In this document: positions 1 to 47,499 of the stretch, piece by piece | Layout: every line of letters begins with the position of its first letter | Numbering within the stretch: position 1 is the stretch's first letter | NCBI RefSeq assembly: GCF_040436345.1 | Contig: NC_133230.1 | Span: 11,108,197 to 11,172,196 of the forward strand | Direction of reading: 5' to 3' | DNA from: Pagrus major | Taxonomy: Eukaryota; Chordata; Actinopteri; Spariformes; Sparidae | DNA length: 64,000 nt | The notes under the pieces: model-generated | What the model saw: only the letters and a program-made list of their open reading frames with translations | Told to the model about the DNA's origin: nothing | Database searches by the model: none | Translations under genes and position numbers: made by a program

Positions 1-101
1 TGATGCCAGCAACAAAGAAAACAAAAGTGTGATCATTCCACAGGTAAACAGGTTCATTGGTAACAGGTGATAGTATCATGATTGGGTATGAAACGGGTTC
101 A

Positions 102-457
102 GGGTCGACTGATATGGCTTTATTCAGGCCGATACCGATAATTAGAAATCAAGGAGACTGGAAACCAATATTTGGGATCGATATTCATTTGCAGTTAAAA
201 AAAAAAAAGGACGGATGGATGGATTAAAGTACAATTTACTCAAGTACTGTTCTGAAGTACAATTTTCAGGGGCTTTACTATTTTCTACTACTTCATACTT
301 CCTCCCCACTGCATTTATTTGATGCATTTAGTTAATGCCAATCAGATATTGTTGTAGGCGGGACATTGTGTGAGAGGATGTTGCATCAGAGTCAAAGTAG
401 CACATTTTAAATTAGTTTATTTTATCAGCAATCTGACAGAAAAATCACAGATGCCAA
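102..457 (+). repeat. Dispersed repeat, copy A (GTCGACTGATATGGCTTT family)
   Basis: This stretch aligns by eye with 12827-13233. Both begin GGGTCGACTGATATGGCTTT. Both share ATTAGAAATC, the block CATTGTGTGAGAGGATGTTG and a tail around TTTATTTTATC and CTGACAGAAAAA. It looks like an old non-autonomous element. I cannot assign a class because no clear terminal repeats or target duplication are visible. Confidence 0.7.
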
Positions 458-1759
458 TAAACCTAAAAAGGGCATCCTCGAAAGGCTCAGTCGCTCACAG
501 GCAAGGACGGGCGAGGTCCACCACTTTGTGAAACACACGATTGGCCAAAGGATATTACCACATGGGCTCAGAAACACTGTGAGACCGTTGATGTAAACAA
601 CAAGTTAATTAACGATGTATGCAGCGTCCCAACTTTTTTTGGAAGCTGGGTTTGTATTTGAATTAAAATACCAGAAAGATATTTTAAATTGTTTTATTAT
701 TATTAATTACGCAGGCGGTTGAGTGACTGCACACTCATCTCAGGTTTCATCACTCACAGCAGGTGCAGGCTGTTAAATCTACTGTGCATCTACTCAACCT
801 CAAAGTGTTGGAAGAGTAGAGTTGGACTCATCTGGTCCATCGCTCCCTCTCCAATTGTTCTTTTTTTAACACACACACACACACTTGAATGAGAGAGTGT
901 TGGAGTGTTGGGTCAGGTACAGTGCAGGGTCCCTGGAGCTGTTTAGCAGTTAAGTGGCCGTAATGCATTTAGTGTAAAGTGACTGGGATTGGGGGGCTTA
1001 GCCGCAGCTCTCCGCCTCATTCTTAGAAAGTGCTCAGAGGTGCTAATACCAGCCGGATTTATAGCACTCATTCACAAACGGCTCGACTTCTGCAGCAAAG
1101 AGTCAATCCGTGTCTACCTCTCTGTTTCCCTCCCTCCTCGTGTCTGTCTCTTTGTCGCTCTCTCAGAGCAACAACCTGTCTGTCATCATCTTCTTCACTG
1201 TCTGTGTCACTTCTGCCTTTCACCACTAAAGTCTCCTTTGCAGTTTCATTTCCAGTCTCACTCTGAAGCTTCTCTGAGACTTAAAATCCCTCTCTCTCTT
1301 TCTAACGTCGCTCGACGGCGCCTTACGAAACCAGCCACCCCTCAAAGTTGTGTGCTCGCAGCACTCGCCCTACATTTCTGAACACACACTCCTCTATGGT
1401 GAATGAGCGAGTCAGTTAGAGAGACAGAGACTGCAGTGCTTCACTATCAGGGGTGTGGGAGATGTCTGGAGATCCCACTCGCTCTGCTCTTACATGTGTG
1501 TCTGTGCGCGTCATTTTCACACATTTATGAGTCACAAGTTGTGCATGTTACAGCCATGAAATGTGTACAGTAAATGCACAAATGCTGAACGTGTCTGTGT
1601 GTGTGTGTGTTTGCGTATGTGTCGCCTGTGCAAACCAAATATTGATAATAAGTCTTAACTGTACTTTGTATGTGCAACAGTGCATGACTGTATGTTTGCA
1701 TGCTCAGAGAGGCTGCACATTATACACAAAAGTGTGTGTTTGCTTGCACAGGGCTAGGC

Positions 1760-1812
<53 letters not shown>

Positions 1813-1949
1813 TCCAGTACACGTACAGCTTATGTAACACCCAGGCATGTTCTAACTCCGCGGTGCTATGTGTGTGTAGGTGCTTGCTTGTATGCGTACG
1901 CCCAGTTGTGTGTGACTGTGGTAAGTGTACCCGCTCGCCTGTGCGCATA

Positions 1950-1982
<33 letters not shown>

Positions 1983-2479
1983 CAGCAGACTGCAATGCCG
2001 CAACCAGCCATCTCTGTATCATCATTGACCAAACTCGCCATCTGTGCCTGTAAGCTATAGAAACAGCACGTTGCACTGCTACAGCAATTCACACACCATT
2101 AGTGTCTTATGAAATCGCAGCGGGACACCACAGTGTTGCTTGTGCGTGAGTGTGTGTGTGTGTGTTTGTGTGTTGCACAGTCAGGTATATGTGTGTACGT
2201 GTGTTTGTGTGCGTGCACTCATGCATGTTTAACTGTATTTTTTTCAGCCTGTTTGCATGCTGTATTCTTCAGTGTATTACAGCCTGTACCTGCTCGTAAA
2301 CATGCACGTACACACACAGTGCTTGTGTGTGTGTGTGCGTGCGTGCACAGAGGCCCACAGTGTATATGGGTCACTCTCTTAGGAACCATAATCCCATGTT
2401 TGGACCAACTTACTCACTGGGGTTTCACTCTTCCTGTTTGGCCAAGCTGATGGCAACAAGCATAATGACCTCACCACAG
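458..2479. other. Upstream DNA without a recognisable gene
   Basis: No coding exon is recognisable here. Open frames in this stretch are driven by pyrimidine-rich and TG-repeat composition and match no family known to me. The second half carries several TG tracts, annotated separately. It could hold distal regulatory DNA of cic or the tail of an upstream gene, but nothing in the sequence decides this. Confidence 0.5.
1594..2340. repeat. Cluster of (TG)n microsatellites
   Basis: Alternating TG runs occur near 1594-1611, at 1763-1809 (about 47 nt uninterrupted), at 1953-1981, and in shorter interrupted tracts near 2150-2170 and 2325-2345. Such runs create spurious long open frames on both strands. 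Alternating purine-pyrimidine DNA of this length can adopt Z-form. Confidence 0.9.
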
Positions 2480-3290
2480 CACTCGGTCATTGGCCTGCAG
2501 ACCCCGGGCCTCTCAGCCAATCGCACGTTGCTCTGGTGACGTACAGCCTCCTGCGGGTGTCCTGATTGGCTGTGGGGGCGGGACTAAGGCATGCTGGGCT
2601 GACGGAGCTCCTCTGATTAGCTGGGAGGGGGAGAGAGAGAGTTTGTGAGAGGGATGGAGGGAGAGAAAGCCTAAGAATTTGGGAGTTGGTGTTCTCTGTG
2701 CTCCCTGTGAAACTACACTTAACCTGTGGCTCACATGGATCAGAGTGGAGACACTGCACATGGGAATACATCTCACACAGATGGTTATAATCTCAGGCTC
2801 GTCAAGGCTGCTTTGTATGCAGCGAGTTAAAGTTATAACACTAGACATATTGATCTGCATCAAAACCGGATGACATGTCAGTGTTTGCTGGAAAAGGTCA
2901 GACAAGCACAGACGCCTTTTCCTCTGTGTCTTCGCCTCGTCACTGTCACTGCTTGTAGACGAATGAAGAAGGGATGGGCAGAAGACAGAGACAAGAGAGA
3001 AAGATTTCTCTGCTGTCCTGCGTGCCTGTATAAGTCACAGACAGGCCCACAGAGGAGCCCCATTGGCCGCCGCAGCCTCGCTCTCCCAACAGCTGTTCTG
3101 TGTTTTCCCACACTGCGATTGGCCGCGCCGGCCCGTCCGTCAAATTTACTTCGACGCGCGGCTCCGCCCCCGCTCCCGTTCCGCGCCATCCCATTGGCTA
3201 CTGTACCCGTTCGTGCTCGGCGATTGGCCGCACGGGATGGTTGTCAAGGCTTTGGGGCTTCATTCACCATTTTGCGACTGTAGTGTAGAA
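2480..3290 (+). promoter_or_regulatory. cic: Putative cic promoter with clustered CCAAT boxes
   Basis: Seven CCAAT or ATTGG pentamers lie within about 740 bp: 2489, 2517, 2565, 3062, 3118, 3193 and 3223. A half-CRE-like TGACGTA sits at 2537. A CCATTTTG near 3268 resembles a YY1 site (CAAAATGG in reverse). GC and CpG rise sharply from about 3050, and no TATA box is seen. This pattern fits a TATA-less NF-Y-driven housekeeping promoter. It ends just before a candidate non-coding exon. The start site is inferred, not seen. Confidence 0.5.
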
Positions 3291-3445
3291 TGTACAGGGG
3301 CAGTAGTTTTTCCTCCTTTTAAGTTGCTTTGCCGGAGAAACATGAACGCCCGCTGACTTGGCAGCTGCGGACGCCCGGCCACCCTGCCCCTGTTTCACCC
3401 GGCGGACTCAAACCACACACCGGGGGTAACTCTTTAACAGCCCTG
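3291..3445 (+). other. cic: Candidate non-coding exon 1 of cic (start approximate)
   Basis: A CpG-rich stretch downstream of the CCAAT cluster ends in a strong donor, CCCTG|GTGAGT, at 3445/3446. It contains a four-codon upstream ORF (ATG at 3342, TGA at 3354). It would splice to the leader acceptor before 8600. The left edge is a guess from promoter context, and the link to exon 2 needs transcript evidence. Confidence 0.45.
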
Positions 3446-5698
3446 GTGAGTATAAGCTGCCCACAAATCTTTCTCCTGCAGCACTGCAGTGGGGCTTGTT
3501 GTGCTTTTTTTTTTTTTTTTTTGCCGAGCTGCTAACGTTGTTCGTGTTTACTGTGGCCACAAACAGTGTTAGCAGTTGAAGCTGATCAGCATTTTTTTTT
3601 TTTCTTTCTCTCCCCCCTCCGATATCACGGGTGGCCGACGGGAGAGGAGCAGCAGAGGGCGGATTGGGTGTCTTGTGTAGAGAAAAAGGGAGCGGTGCGG
3701 TTTAGACATAGTGAGCTCGAAACTTTTCCACTAGAAATAAATTCAACGCCATAACTGCCGCTGGACTTCCGAGAACAACTGTTATTTATTTTTTTTTTCT
3801 CCTCCTCTTGTTCGTGCGTTGTGTGAAAACTCCTCGCCTGTCATTCCTCCTCCTCCTCTCTCCTACATTGACATATTTTTCTTCCTCTTTTTCATGAATC
3901 AACGTGGCTGTTTTAATTAAATGTGTGCTGTGTGTTTTTTTTTTTAGTAGTAGTCGGGGCCCTCTCTTCTTGGGACTAGTTTTGTGACACTTTCTCTGAT
4001 GCAAATGACGACGAGGGTCAGTACAAAGTTACCCCGGCGGCTTTAGCTTCGTCCCCACACGACTGTCACTCTCGGATGGGGCCAAACAACCCGACTTTGT
4101 CCGCTGTTTGTCGCTGTAGTTGTGTGTGTGTGTGTTGTACTGTGGTGACTGGATTGGCAAAGTTAACGCGTTTTCATCTGCTCGGGACATTTCACACTGT
4201 CATGCAGCACACTGAACACAACGTATTACGTGGTATTACGGGTCAATACGACCGATAAAGCGGCTATTTCCCGGTGACAGTGAGTAGAGGATTTTCCAAG
4301 CGGCCTTGTGTGTGTAGTTGAGGCCTGGTCGCTGCACGCCACGGCCTGCTGTGTTGTGGAGTAAAACTGGTAGTAATCGCGTTACTACGAGGGCTTGACA
4401 CATACACGGTACTATCCAGCTAAACCAGAGGTGACGACATCAGCTCCTGTAGTTTGCATTTTGTGCTTTGGGCCTCGTCTAGATAAAGTTAACAGCTGTT
4501 ATCTACTCTGGAATATGATTATGTCAGTATATTTATACACCCTGGCCTGTGTCGTTTGTAGGGCACTGTAGTAATCCTTTTAAAGAGGTGCTCTGCTAAT
4601 GACAAAACTTTCAAACACCAATGCACTTCGGCGTGGGGTCAAAAATATACCTTTAAAGACTGATTTAGCAACAACTGAAAAGGTCCAAGTTCACCACTAG
4701 GCTCTGTATGCACGAGTGATGGTGGATTATAGTGAATGTATGGAAATGTAGGCAACATATGTGGAGATCATCAGGAGGTTTATAGGTTTATAGTATCAAC
4801 GCCAAATTAAAGATGCTGTATGTAAAAAAATTGGGGGTAATTACATGTATTAATCGCTTTTTTATTGGTCAAATGTGAGCAGATTGTGACGTGACATGTA
4901 AATAGATATCTTCCCCGTCTCTCTCGATTGCCTAAACGAGCCTGTGGACGATTTCCTTAAGTTGTCTATTGTTGCTGGACTGTGGATTTCTTTGTGAAGG
5001 ACTCGGGTCGGATTTTCCACGACAGTCCAAAGGATGTGACTTCATGCACGTTCTTGAGTTCCTCATCTCAGTTTGTTTCAACATTAGTTTAGATATTGAG
5101 TCGCTAACATAAACTAATGACTGGCTGCCAGCAAAATACAGAAGTGTGAAGTTAGTTTTAATGCATTTGAGGAGAATTATCTATTATTTTTGTTTTGCAA
5201 ATTTGCACGCCGCCTTCCCAACATCACAAGACTGATATCAGTCCATCAGTGCATAGCACAGAGAGAAGGTGTGTTAGTGTCTTGTACATGCAGAGACTCT
5301 GCAGCCATCTGCCTGGATATTCTTATATTCTCACTTCGGTGCTGCTCGGGACGCTTTAGCAACCCAAAATGTGGCTATTTGACGTACTAGAAATGAGACT
5401 CAACAATCAACTATCTTTGTGGTGCGTTTAGGAACAGCTGGGACAAATCCTACCGATTCTACCTTTAACTTTAATAGTCTTTGAATCATTAATTTCATCA
5501 TTAATATGACGTGGGCCTCAGTTAGCTTTGTACTGAAATGCTCGGTAGAAATGTCCCTCAGAGGGAGACTTTTTACTTTGATACTTTGAGTACATTTCAG
5601 AGCCTGTTCTTTATTACTTTGACTTGAGAAAGGAAGTTGAATCAGGGTCTTTTTTTTTTTACACGTCTTACAAGTTTCTGTACTTCGTTGGATTTTAC

Positions 5699-6069
5699 TT
5701 AAAGACGCAATATGTAAGAATTTTAGGTGAAAACTTAAAAATAAAAATAAATTAAAAAGGAAAATTAATACAATTAAATTAAATCATCAACAATGAGAAA
5801 AATGCTTCTGACATTATGCCGTCTATGTTCTGCATTGTAAAGTTGTTAGCATGCTAACCCATTTTGTTCTAAAGCTACTGTACTAGTAGTGTAAACACCA
5901 ACAATCCCCCATTTGTCAATCTCCCACTTTGGACTGCTAGCTGCACAGCTAACTGAGCCAACTAGCTAATACCAGCTACAGTTAACAATTTCTCCAGTGA
6001 CACGCTGCCCTTCATTTGTTATGAGTATGAATTCAACAGGTGGTCAATTCTTACATATTGCACCTTTAA
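5699..6069. mobile_element. MITE-like element flanked by TTAA
   Basis: The left end reads TTAA followed by AGACGCAATATGTAAGAATT. The right end, reverse-complemented, reads TTAA followed by AGGTGCAATATGTAAGAATT. The termini match at 18 of 20 positions over 363 bp of internal DNA with no open frame for a transposase. TTAA at both borders suggests piggyBac-type target duplications, which is an inference from the ends only. Confidence 0.75.
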
Positions 6070-7740
6070 AGCTGCTGTAAACATTGTTGACGTTTTAACT
6101 TCCTGGTCATTTTGCAGTTAGCAACCCCCTCCCTCCTCTCTACATCACCACACTTGCATGACTCCTTTTTTTTTCCTGAGGCAGCCCTCTTTACCTCTGT
6201 CTTTTCTTCAAGTGTTTTTCATCTCTTGGTCTGTTTGGTAGTATAAGCTGTCACCGGGAGTGCTGGAATTCATAGCTTTCCCTGTTCTGTAATTGCCGGT
6301 GTATACCAGAACAGGACACAGGATGCTCTACAACAATCAAACAGGGATTACTGTTGGAATATAGAGCTGTTTATCACTTATTTTAATAAGAAAGCCACGA
6401 CCTAAACCCAAACAATCATATAGCTAAAATAAATTATGCGCCCTGAAAAGCAGGAGTTGATGTATTTGTCACCTCACATGACTTGTTTCACCTCGATATT
6501 GCTTGAAGTCATGTTAAGATTAGATTCAACTTTCTTGGTATTGCGCAGAGTACATGCACTGTGAGCACAGAGGCAACAAATGCTCTGTATTCATGTCAAC
6601 CTATAAAAAAGGGCTTAAAGCTGTTCTGCAAATAAAATATGATTGATCTTGTAGCCCTGGACTTCATGTATACCTGAGACACTTGGCCTCCTATAGCTCC
6701 CATATGGTCTTCCTCGCTCCATATTTCACAGAGGGTAGTGTGAGTTGCGTCAGTTTGTCTTTAAGCTGTTATCATTAGGCCCATGACTCTGACACCAGCT
6801 GTTGTACACAGTGCACTACTGAGTAAACACACGTAGCATACCTCTATCGTGACCAAGTAAGGCTGGCTGCCAAATTATTTTATGGTGGCTGCTCTACGGC
6901 TGTCTGTCCTAAATAGGGATTTACATAGAGCACAGTGATGGCAGGGAGCTCTCCGGCTCTCTGTGCGCACTATCAACTATCATCACATAGATGTTTGCTG
7001 TGTGTGTGTGGCCTTGAGACAGGCGGCACTCATCTCTGAAAATGGATTTCTCTCTAGCCGATATGATGTGGCAGATATTAAAAGGACCTGAATGAATGCA
7101 AGCCTTCACAGACAAACAGGAAGGCTGCAAAAGGGAAAAGAAGATACAGGCAGACAGAGAGAAAGAGACTGGTGGGAGGATGGATGTAGAAATAGGGACA
7201 GACAGACAGGCAGACATGTAAGTTAACAGACAGTCAAACATTCGCTGACAAGTAGACATGCCTACTGAAGGATGATAGACATCAATCTAGAACATTTTGA
7301 CAGTAAATATCACAGTTGGAGTGAGAAATTTCCAAACGACGACAGAGCATATAGGGGGTGTTTGGCTCTTCCTCTTATACACTTGTTGTTAACATCTCTC
7401 TGGCACTCGTAGCTGCGTGGAGACTCTTGTATTGGAAGAAATGAGGCAGAGCGCACAGCAGCGAGGACCTGAGGCAAGTCCCGCGCGTAACAGCCACACA
7501 GCAAACAAACCAGTTAAATGACAACAGTTCCTGGCTCAACAAGTCAGCAAAATCAATCTGTTTTACTTTCTAAATGGAGCCAGAACTGTGAATGAATCCG
7601 GTGTGGAATAGGAGATATTCTGAATGACTCTGCCATGGCTAAGAGCGATACTGAATGACTCTGGTGTGGAATAACAATTATTCGGAACAAGTCTGCTTTT
7701 CTGGATGCCTGCAGCACAAAATTAGGATTGAGACTAAGTG

Positions 7741-7995
7741 GAAGGAGAGGAAAGAAAGAGAGAGATGAGAGGTAGAAATCAATATCAGAGAGAGAAGAGA
7801 GAATGGAGGCAGGGGATAAGAATGAAAGTGTAATAGTAGCAAAGAGAGAGAGGGAGGAATAAAGTAACGGGAAGTTAGGTAATGGTCTTCCACAGGAAAT
7901 GGAGTTTGTAGGGGCGGATTGACTCGGCTTTGAAATACATAGATAAAGGTCGACAGAGAGAGAGAGAGAGGGAGTGAGAGAGAGAGAGAGAAAGG
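7741..7995. repeat. GA-rich low-complexity tract
   Basis: Purine-rich sequence includes an almost pure (GA)n run at about 7954-7993 and looser GAGA clusters around 7760-7860. It accounts for the 166-residue serine/leucine-rich open frame on the minus strand, which I do not regard as a gene. Confidence 0.85.
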
Positions 7996-8599
7996 GAGGG
8001 TTTCAGTATGCGAGCGAAGAAGGAATTCCCCCGCCTCTACTGCCCGGCCAAGAAGTAGTGTGCGTGTGAGAGGAGTGTGTGTGAGAGTGCATGCAGAAAG
8101 GCTTGTCCGGGCAAATTGCAAAGTGCTTCTCACTATTTCCATACTGTGTTGTAAGTCGAAATTGTGTTTACCCGACAATACGGCCTCCTGTTTTCAATAT
8201 GTACCTGGTATGGATGCAGGCCTTGTGTAATGTGAGTAGAACCTGTTACGTAATGAATTAATGTGTAATGAATTGTAGATGAGTCATATTCATTACTACT
8301 CTCATACGATTGTGCATCTTTTAGCAGCGAATACATTTCTTAAAATTAATGTTTAACCGTTTATGACTCTTATTTTGTATTATTCCTGTGATCAGAAATC
8401 CCTCTTTGCTGTGCTTTTATTTTGAATTACTTTGATGTCTCTTCAGTGTTTTCATAGATGTTTGATTTTGATTCAGTCAGTCACTTTTCCTCTCAAAGCC
8501 ATGCAGTTAGTCGCTATCTTGCGTAGTGAATAGGCTTTGTGCATGTCTGAATGTGTTTGCCACATGAGTAACCCACACTCCCTGTTCCCTTTCTTTCAG

Positions 8600-8802
8600 A
8601 TTCTCTGGAATAAGGTGGGCAAGTGCTGAAGTCGCGCAACGAAGACAAGACAGGATGAGAGAGAGAGGCCCCGGCAGAGGAGGAAAATAGAGAGGGAAGA
8701 AGAAAAAAAAAAGAGGCAGAGCAAGAGAGGAACGCCAAAGAGAATCTCTGGGATAAATAAATAAAAAGATTTGTTTGGAGAAAAGGCAAGCTAGATGAAA
8801 AG
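8600..8802 (+). other. cic: 5' leader at the start of the CIC-L exon, with upstream ORFs
   Basis: A strong acceptor (CCCTTTCTTTCAG) ends at 8599. The following 203 nt lead to the CIC-L start at 8803. The leader is purine-rich. It holds an 11-codon upstream ORF beginning ATG at 8655 and ending TAG at 8690. It also holds a three-codon one (ATG at 8795, Met-Lys-Arg) whose TGA at 8804-8806 overlaps the main ATG as ATGA. Adenine at -3 of the main start fits a good initiation context. Confidence 0.6.
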
Positions 8803-43322
<34,520 letters not shown>

Positions 43323-46155
43323 GCTGGAGAGGATGACGAAGTGTGAATATCAAGGAAGAAGGAAGAAGAGAGAGAGGAGTGTGTCATCCCCGCTGAATGT
43401 TCTTGTATGTGTTGAAGCAGCGGGATCCGTTCTTCTGGCACTAATCTCCGCCAGACCTGGGCAGGAATACATTTGAATATGGTCACAAATATTCAAACTA
43501 CTCAAGGCGCGCTTGATTCGTCTAATCAGACGTTCAAAAAAAAAAGCCTCAAAAGTGGACAAATCACATGCAAGTCCTGATGAGTCAAGTGCTTCTTGTA
43601 GTATCGTTTTCCCTTTTTGTTCCCCGATTATCCAGAATATTTTCAGTTACCACGTCGCCCAGGTCTGCTCTCAGCACATTTGTACAGTAGTTTGTAGTCT
43701 GACACACAAACTCTGTGGTACACTCTCTATCTCTCTGGCACACACACACATAAACACACACAAACCATGGTGCATACGTAATCTCCAGCATGCACATGAT
43801 CCCACACGCACACACACACACACATGCACACGCACCCTTACCAAATCAGACTGTTACTCTTGGTTGGCAGTCCCCAGGAGCCGCCACCAAGGACCATGAC
43901 ACACAAAGGCACTTTGTCACTTATTGTGCAGATGCAGTTTGCTGTTGCCAGCCAGCCAGCCAGCCAGCCCTCAGATGCCATTGACTTGACCTCCTTCTCG
44001 CCCTTCCACTCCTCAGCACAGTGGTCGGGACACAAACACAACCCCAACGACCTCCACTAATATTCCACAGCCCCTCGATGCTGCAAGACAGACAGCACAC
44101 ACACACACATATACAGTACACACACACACACGCAGTGCATGGACACATCTGTGCAGTGTGAGCACTCGTACACAAACACAGTCAACCCTGGTGTGACCAA
44201 GCCATCGGCCTGCACAGTTTTTAGTGATTGTAGTGAGAAGAGAAACTGAAAGCATGAAATCTATTCGCTCCTGACAAACAAAAAGAAGGCAGGAGTTGGG
44301 ATGTAGTGTGACCAATCTTTGCACCTTCAGTTATTGCCATTATGAAAGACTGAGTCCTCATTGGCGGGAGCTGATTATAAATGTCTGTATGTCTGTTGGG
44401 GTGCCCTCCCCAAAACCTGTGTGAACAGGCACCGTAAAGAGATTATGTAAAGAGACTTTTGGTTGTGAGGCTTTGAAGATTCAACGTTAAGTTCGACACT
44501 GACCGCAGAGAAATGGCAGAAGAAGAAACTTGGATGATGCTCATCGGACGGAAGAATCATATTCCAACTATAGGAAGACAAATAATAATAGTGAATAAGG
44601 ACACCAACAACAGAGAGAAAAAGTAGAATTTTAACCAAACTTCTCTGAATCTCCCAGTGGATATAATGTTGCTTTCTCTCGTTATCGTTGCCGTGGAAAT
44701 AACCAGTTTTACCGTGGCCTGTTTTTCTCTCGTGGCTCTATTGTGTTTCTTCTCCAGCATAAAAAAAATCACAACAAAAAAAAAAAACTTTGGACAAGAA
44801 GGGGACAAAATCAGTCTGTGGCCCCCCGACTTTTAATTGTACCTGGGGCGGTTCTCGCCTCCCCCTTCCCTACTCTACGATTTCTCACCAGACACAGAAG
44901 TGGGGGAGCAGGGGTGTTTGTCGTTTTGTAAAACGCAGAAATCAGGTGTTTGCACAATTTGTGCGGCCCTTCTCGTGTGGGACCGCCGCAAGTAAAATCA
45001 GGAAAGTATTGTTTTTAGAGATTGTTTTAGTAGAAAAAATAATAACCTTGTTCTGTATGTTAACAACCACATTTCTCCTCCCCTTGTCCTCTCTCCTTTT
45101 AACCCGTTTCTCCTCAATCCTCCGCTCCCATCTTTACCTCACCCGTCTCCCTCAAACCCCCTCAAGTGTTGTTAGAAAGTGCCCTTAAGCACTGGTCCCG
45201 GGTCAAGCGCTATGTAGCTCAGGATGGCTCTGGTTAGGGTTAGTTCAGGGAAAGCAGATCCTAGACCAGCCCTGGAGGGCAGTCTCTGGAGCCCTCCCCT
45301 CTTCCCTCTCTTCTTGACACTTTATCCTTTCCCGTCAAATGGTGCAATAGGACTTTTTTTTTTTTTTTTTTTGGAAATGGGTGGGTTATTTTGTTTCCGG
45401 GGGAAGGCTCTGTGCCATAGATATTAAATCAGTGCAGTCAGTCAGTGAGAGGAATGAGCTGTTGTGATACTATCTTTAACTATGGTATAAAACAAAACAA
45501 AAAAGAATCACACAATTATTGTTATTGTTGAAGAGATAGAGGGTATAACTTACTAAAAGTCAAAGACAACTTTTGAATAGCACTTTTTGGCTCTTTGCTT
45601 CCTCAGTGAAGAGTGGGGGTAGTTATTATTATGGGTATCTCTTTTGTTTCTCTGTATACAGTTGGATGTGTGAAAAAATATATATACCGGTATTTCCATA
45701 TATGTGCATTTAGGTCTGTGTTTGGGTGTGTGTGTATGTTTTGGCACATGCAGGTAGTGTCTTAACACAACCAACCTCTTGTTCTTTATCCACACAGCAA
45801 CATTATCAATAGTATATTTTTCATTGTATTCTACATTCTACTCTAGAGACAGTATTTTTATAGTCACCATGACTATTTTGTCTGCCATCTTGACTGTTAT
45901 CAAACCCAGTTGATTCAGGATATATATGAAATATATATTCAGGATATATTATATATAAATATATATATATAAACACACACAGGTAACAGAAGACTATCAA
46001 TTCACATCTCTTTGGGGTTAGGGCTGTCCATCTGCATGCATGTGCAATCACATGCACGCGTGAACACACCCACACAGACATATGTGCATACACACACATG
46101 TATGCGTGTACACTGTATGATTGTGCTTAAAAATAAACTGTCCTTACTTTGGAGA
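43323..46155 (+). other. cic: 3' UTR of cic (end approximate)
   Basis: No further coding exon is seen. The stretch holds CA tracts (about 43740-43830 and 44096-44132), a (CCAG)n run (about 43949-43972), A and T homopolymers (about 44761-44786 and 45354-45371), and an AT microsatellite (about 45918-45975). The likely end follows the AATAAA at 46132. An alternative ATTAAA lies at 46257, with a GTGCAATA octamer (miR-25/92 seed match) at 46212 between them. Confidence 0.6.
46132..46137 (+). terminator. cic: Polyadenylation signal AATAAA for cic
   Basis: I noticed no other canonical AATAAA between the cic stop codon and this point. An ATTAAA at 46257 is a possible second signal. Cleavage would be 10-30 nt downstream. 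Confidence 0.55.
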
Positions 46156-46299
46156 AGGAATTTTAGGATGAGCGAGGCGAGTGTTATCTCATAAGCAGGC
46201 ATGTTGACCATGTGCAATATTTCTAAACAACAACAAAAAGACTAAATATTGAAAATATTAAAGATCTAACACAATGTTGTATGTGCTTGAGTTTATTTC

Positions 46300-47499
46300 A
46301 CGTCCCTGTTTTACAGATCTGGAATGTATGTATGTCTTTTTGCATGAGAACAATATCCTATTTGCAAGAAGTTGCAGTTTTTTGATGAAGGTAAAATGTG
46401 TTACAAAACAGCGTTATAATGAGGTACTGTAGTGCTGCAGAGATGTCCTGGCCTACAAATCTTGTTCTCGTAATGTAAGAAAACATGTTTGTTCCGTACA
46501 GACCCAAGCAAACGTCTAATTATCATAATTTTAATAGTTTTTTCAGTGGAAATGAAAACTGTGAAGCCATAATGATTGTTCCCACTAATCGTGAATCATA
46601 TCGCAACCTCAAAATCTGTCAAAATAATTGCCATCTGATTTTTTTTTTAACATCATGCAGCCCGAGTCTTATTTATCAATCCACATACAGATGGTGTCAA
46701 ATGATACCAATCTTTGATTTATTGCCATCTCTACTTCGGCTGTGCTCCTTCCAAAATGGCAATGGAAGAGACAAGAGAGAATAGTAAATGCAAATTCATC
46801 CTCACTTGAACAAATTTGGCTGTAGACTAATGAACAATATCTACAGATGCAGCCAGGGAAGTCCCCCGAATCCCTGGAACATACAGTGTGTACTTGTCCA
46901 GCTGGCATTTATCAGGAATCTCAGTGTTTGGAGCGCTCATTGGATTAGAGAAGCCCTTCAGGCTCAGGTCATATTGGGTGAGAGGTGGGTTAAGGTAAGG
47001 GGACACGGTCTGAGTGTCTTTAATATCAGCTAAAACACCCCGGGAGCCTGGAGATGACAACATCATGCCCACACCAAATCAGAAATTCACTCAGAGGCCT
47101 TTCACCAAGTAAGACAAATCATAAAACTGATTATGTTGACTAAGATTACAGGAAAGCCCTTTATTTAAGTCCACAATAAAAAAAAAATCCTAAACTTTCT
47201 GGTATTTTTAAGAAAGTAATTCAGTCTTCTTTCCATTTACATCATTTTTGTTACTTTTATTGTAATTTTTCTAGAGTCTCAGTACAAATCAGCAGATTTC
47301 AAAATATGTTTTCATGTAAAAGTAACCTCTTTACTATTAAAAGTAAGGTGGTAAATTAACGGGGTACATTGAATGATTTATCTGAACACAAACATGTTAA
47401 TGCTTTCATTTTTATGGTGATTTAAACTGTGACTGTTGCTCCTTCTTTGGCCTACATCCACTCTTAAGTCATTTTAAATTTGTAGTTGTTTTCTTTCGT
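46300..47499. other. Short intergenic interval between cic and gsk3a
   Basis: About 1.2 kb of mostly AT-rich DNA between the cic polyadenylation region and the gsk3a promoter. No gene is recognised. The two genes are in tandem and closely spaced. Confidence 0.6.

Larger units (their letters stand above)
3446..8599 (+). other. cic: Putative first intron of cic
   Basis: No coding exon is recognisable. The first kilobase remains CpG-rich, with homopolymer T runs near 3507 and 3591. The stretch also holds a TTAA-flanked element at 5699-6069 and GA-rich tracts around 7740-7995. Open frames on the minus strand between 7678 and 8974 come from GA/CT-rich composition. Confidence 0.5.

Noticed and set aside
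1561..2092. Cys/Val- and Thr/His-rich open frames on both strands
   Set aside because: They arise from (TG)n and (CA)n microsatellites, which are open in several frames by chance.
7678..8178. 166-residue minus-strand open frame
   Set aside because: It is driven by GA/CT-rich low-complexity sequence, with a Ser/Leu run and no recognisable domain or splice context.
45230..45250. Telomere-like GGTTAGGGTTAG
   Set aside because: Fewer than two TTAGGG units. A similar short stretch near 42695 is also isolated, so there is no support for an interstitial telomere.
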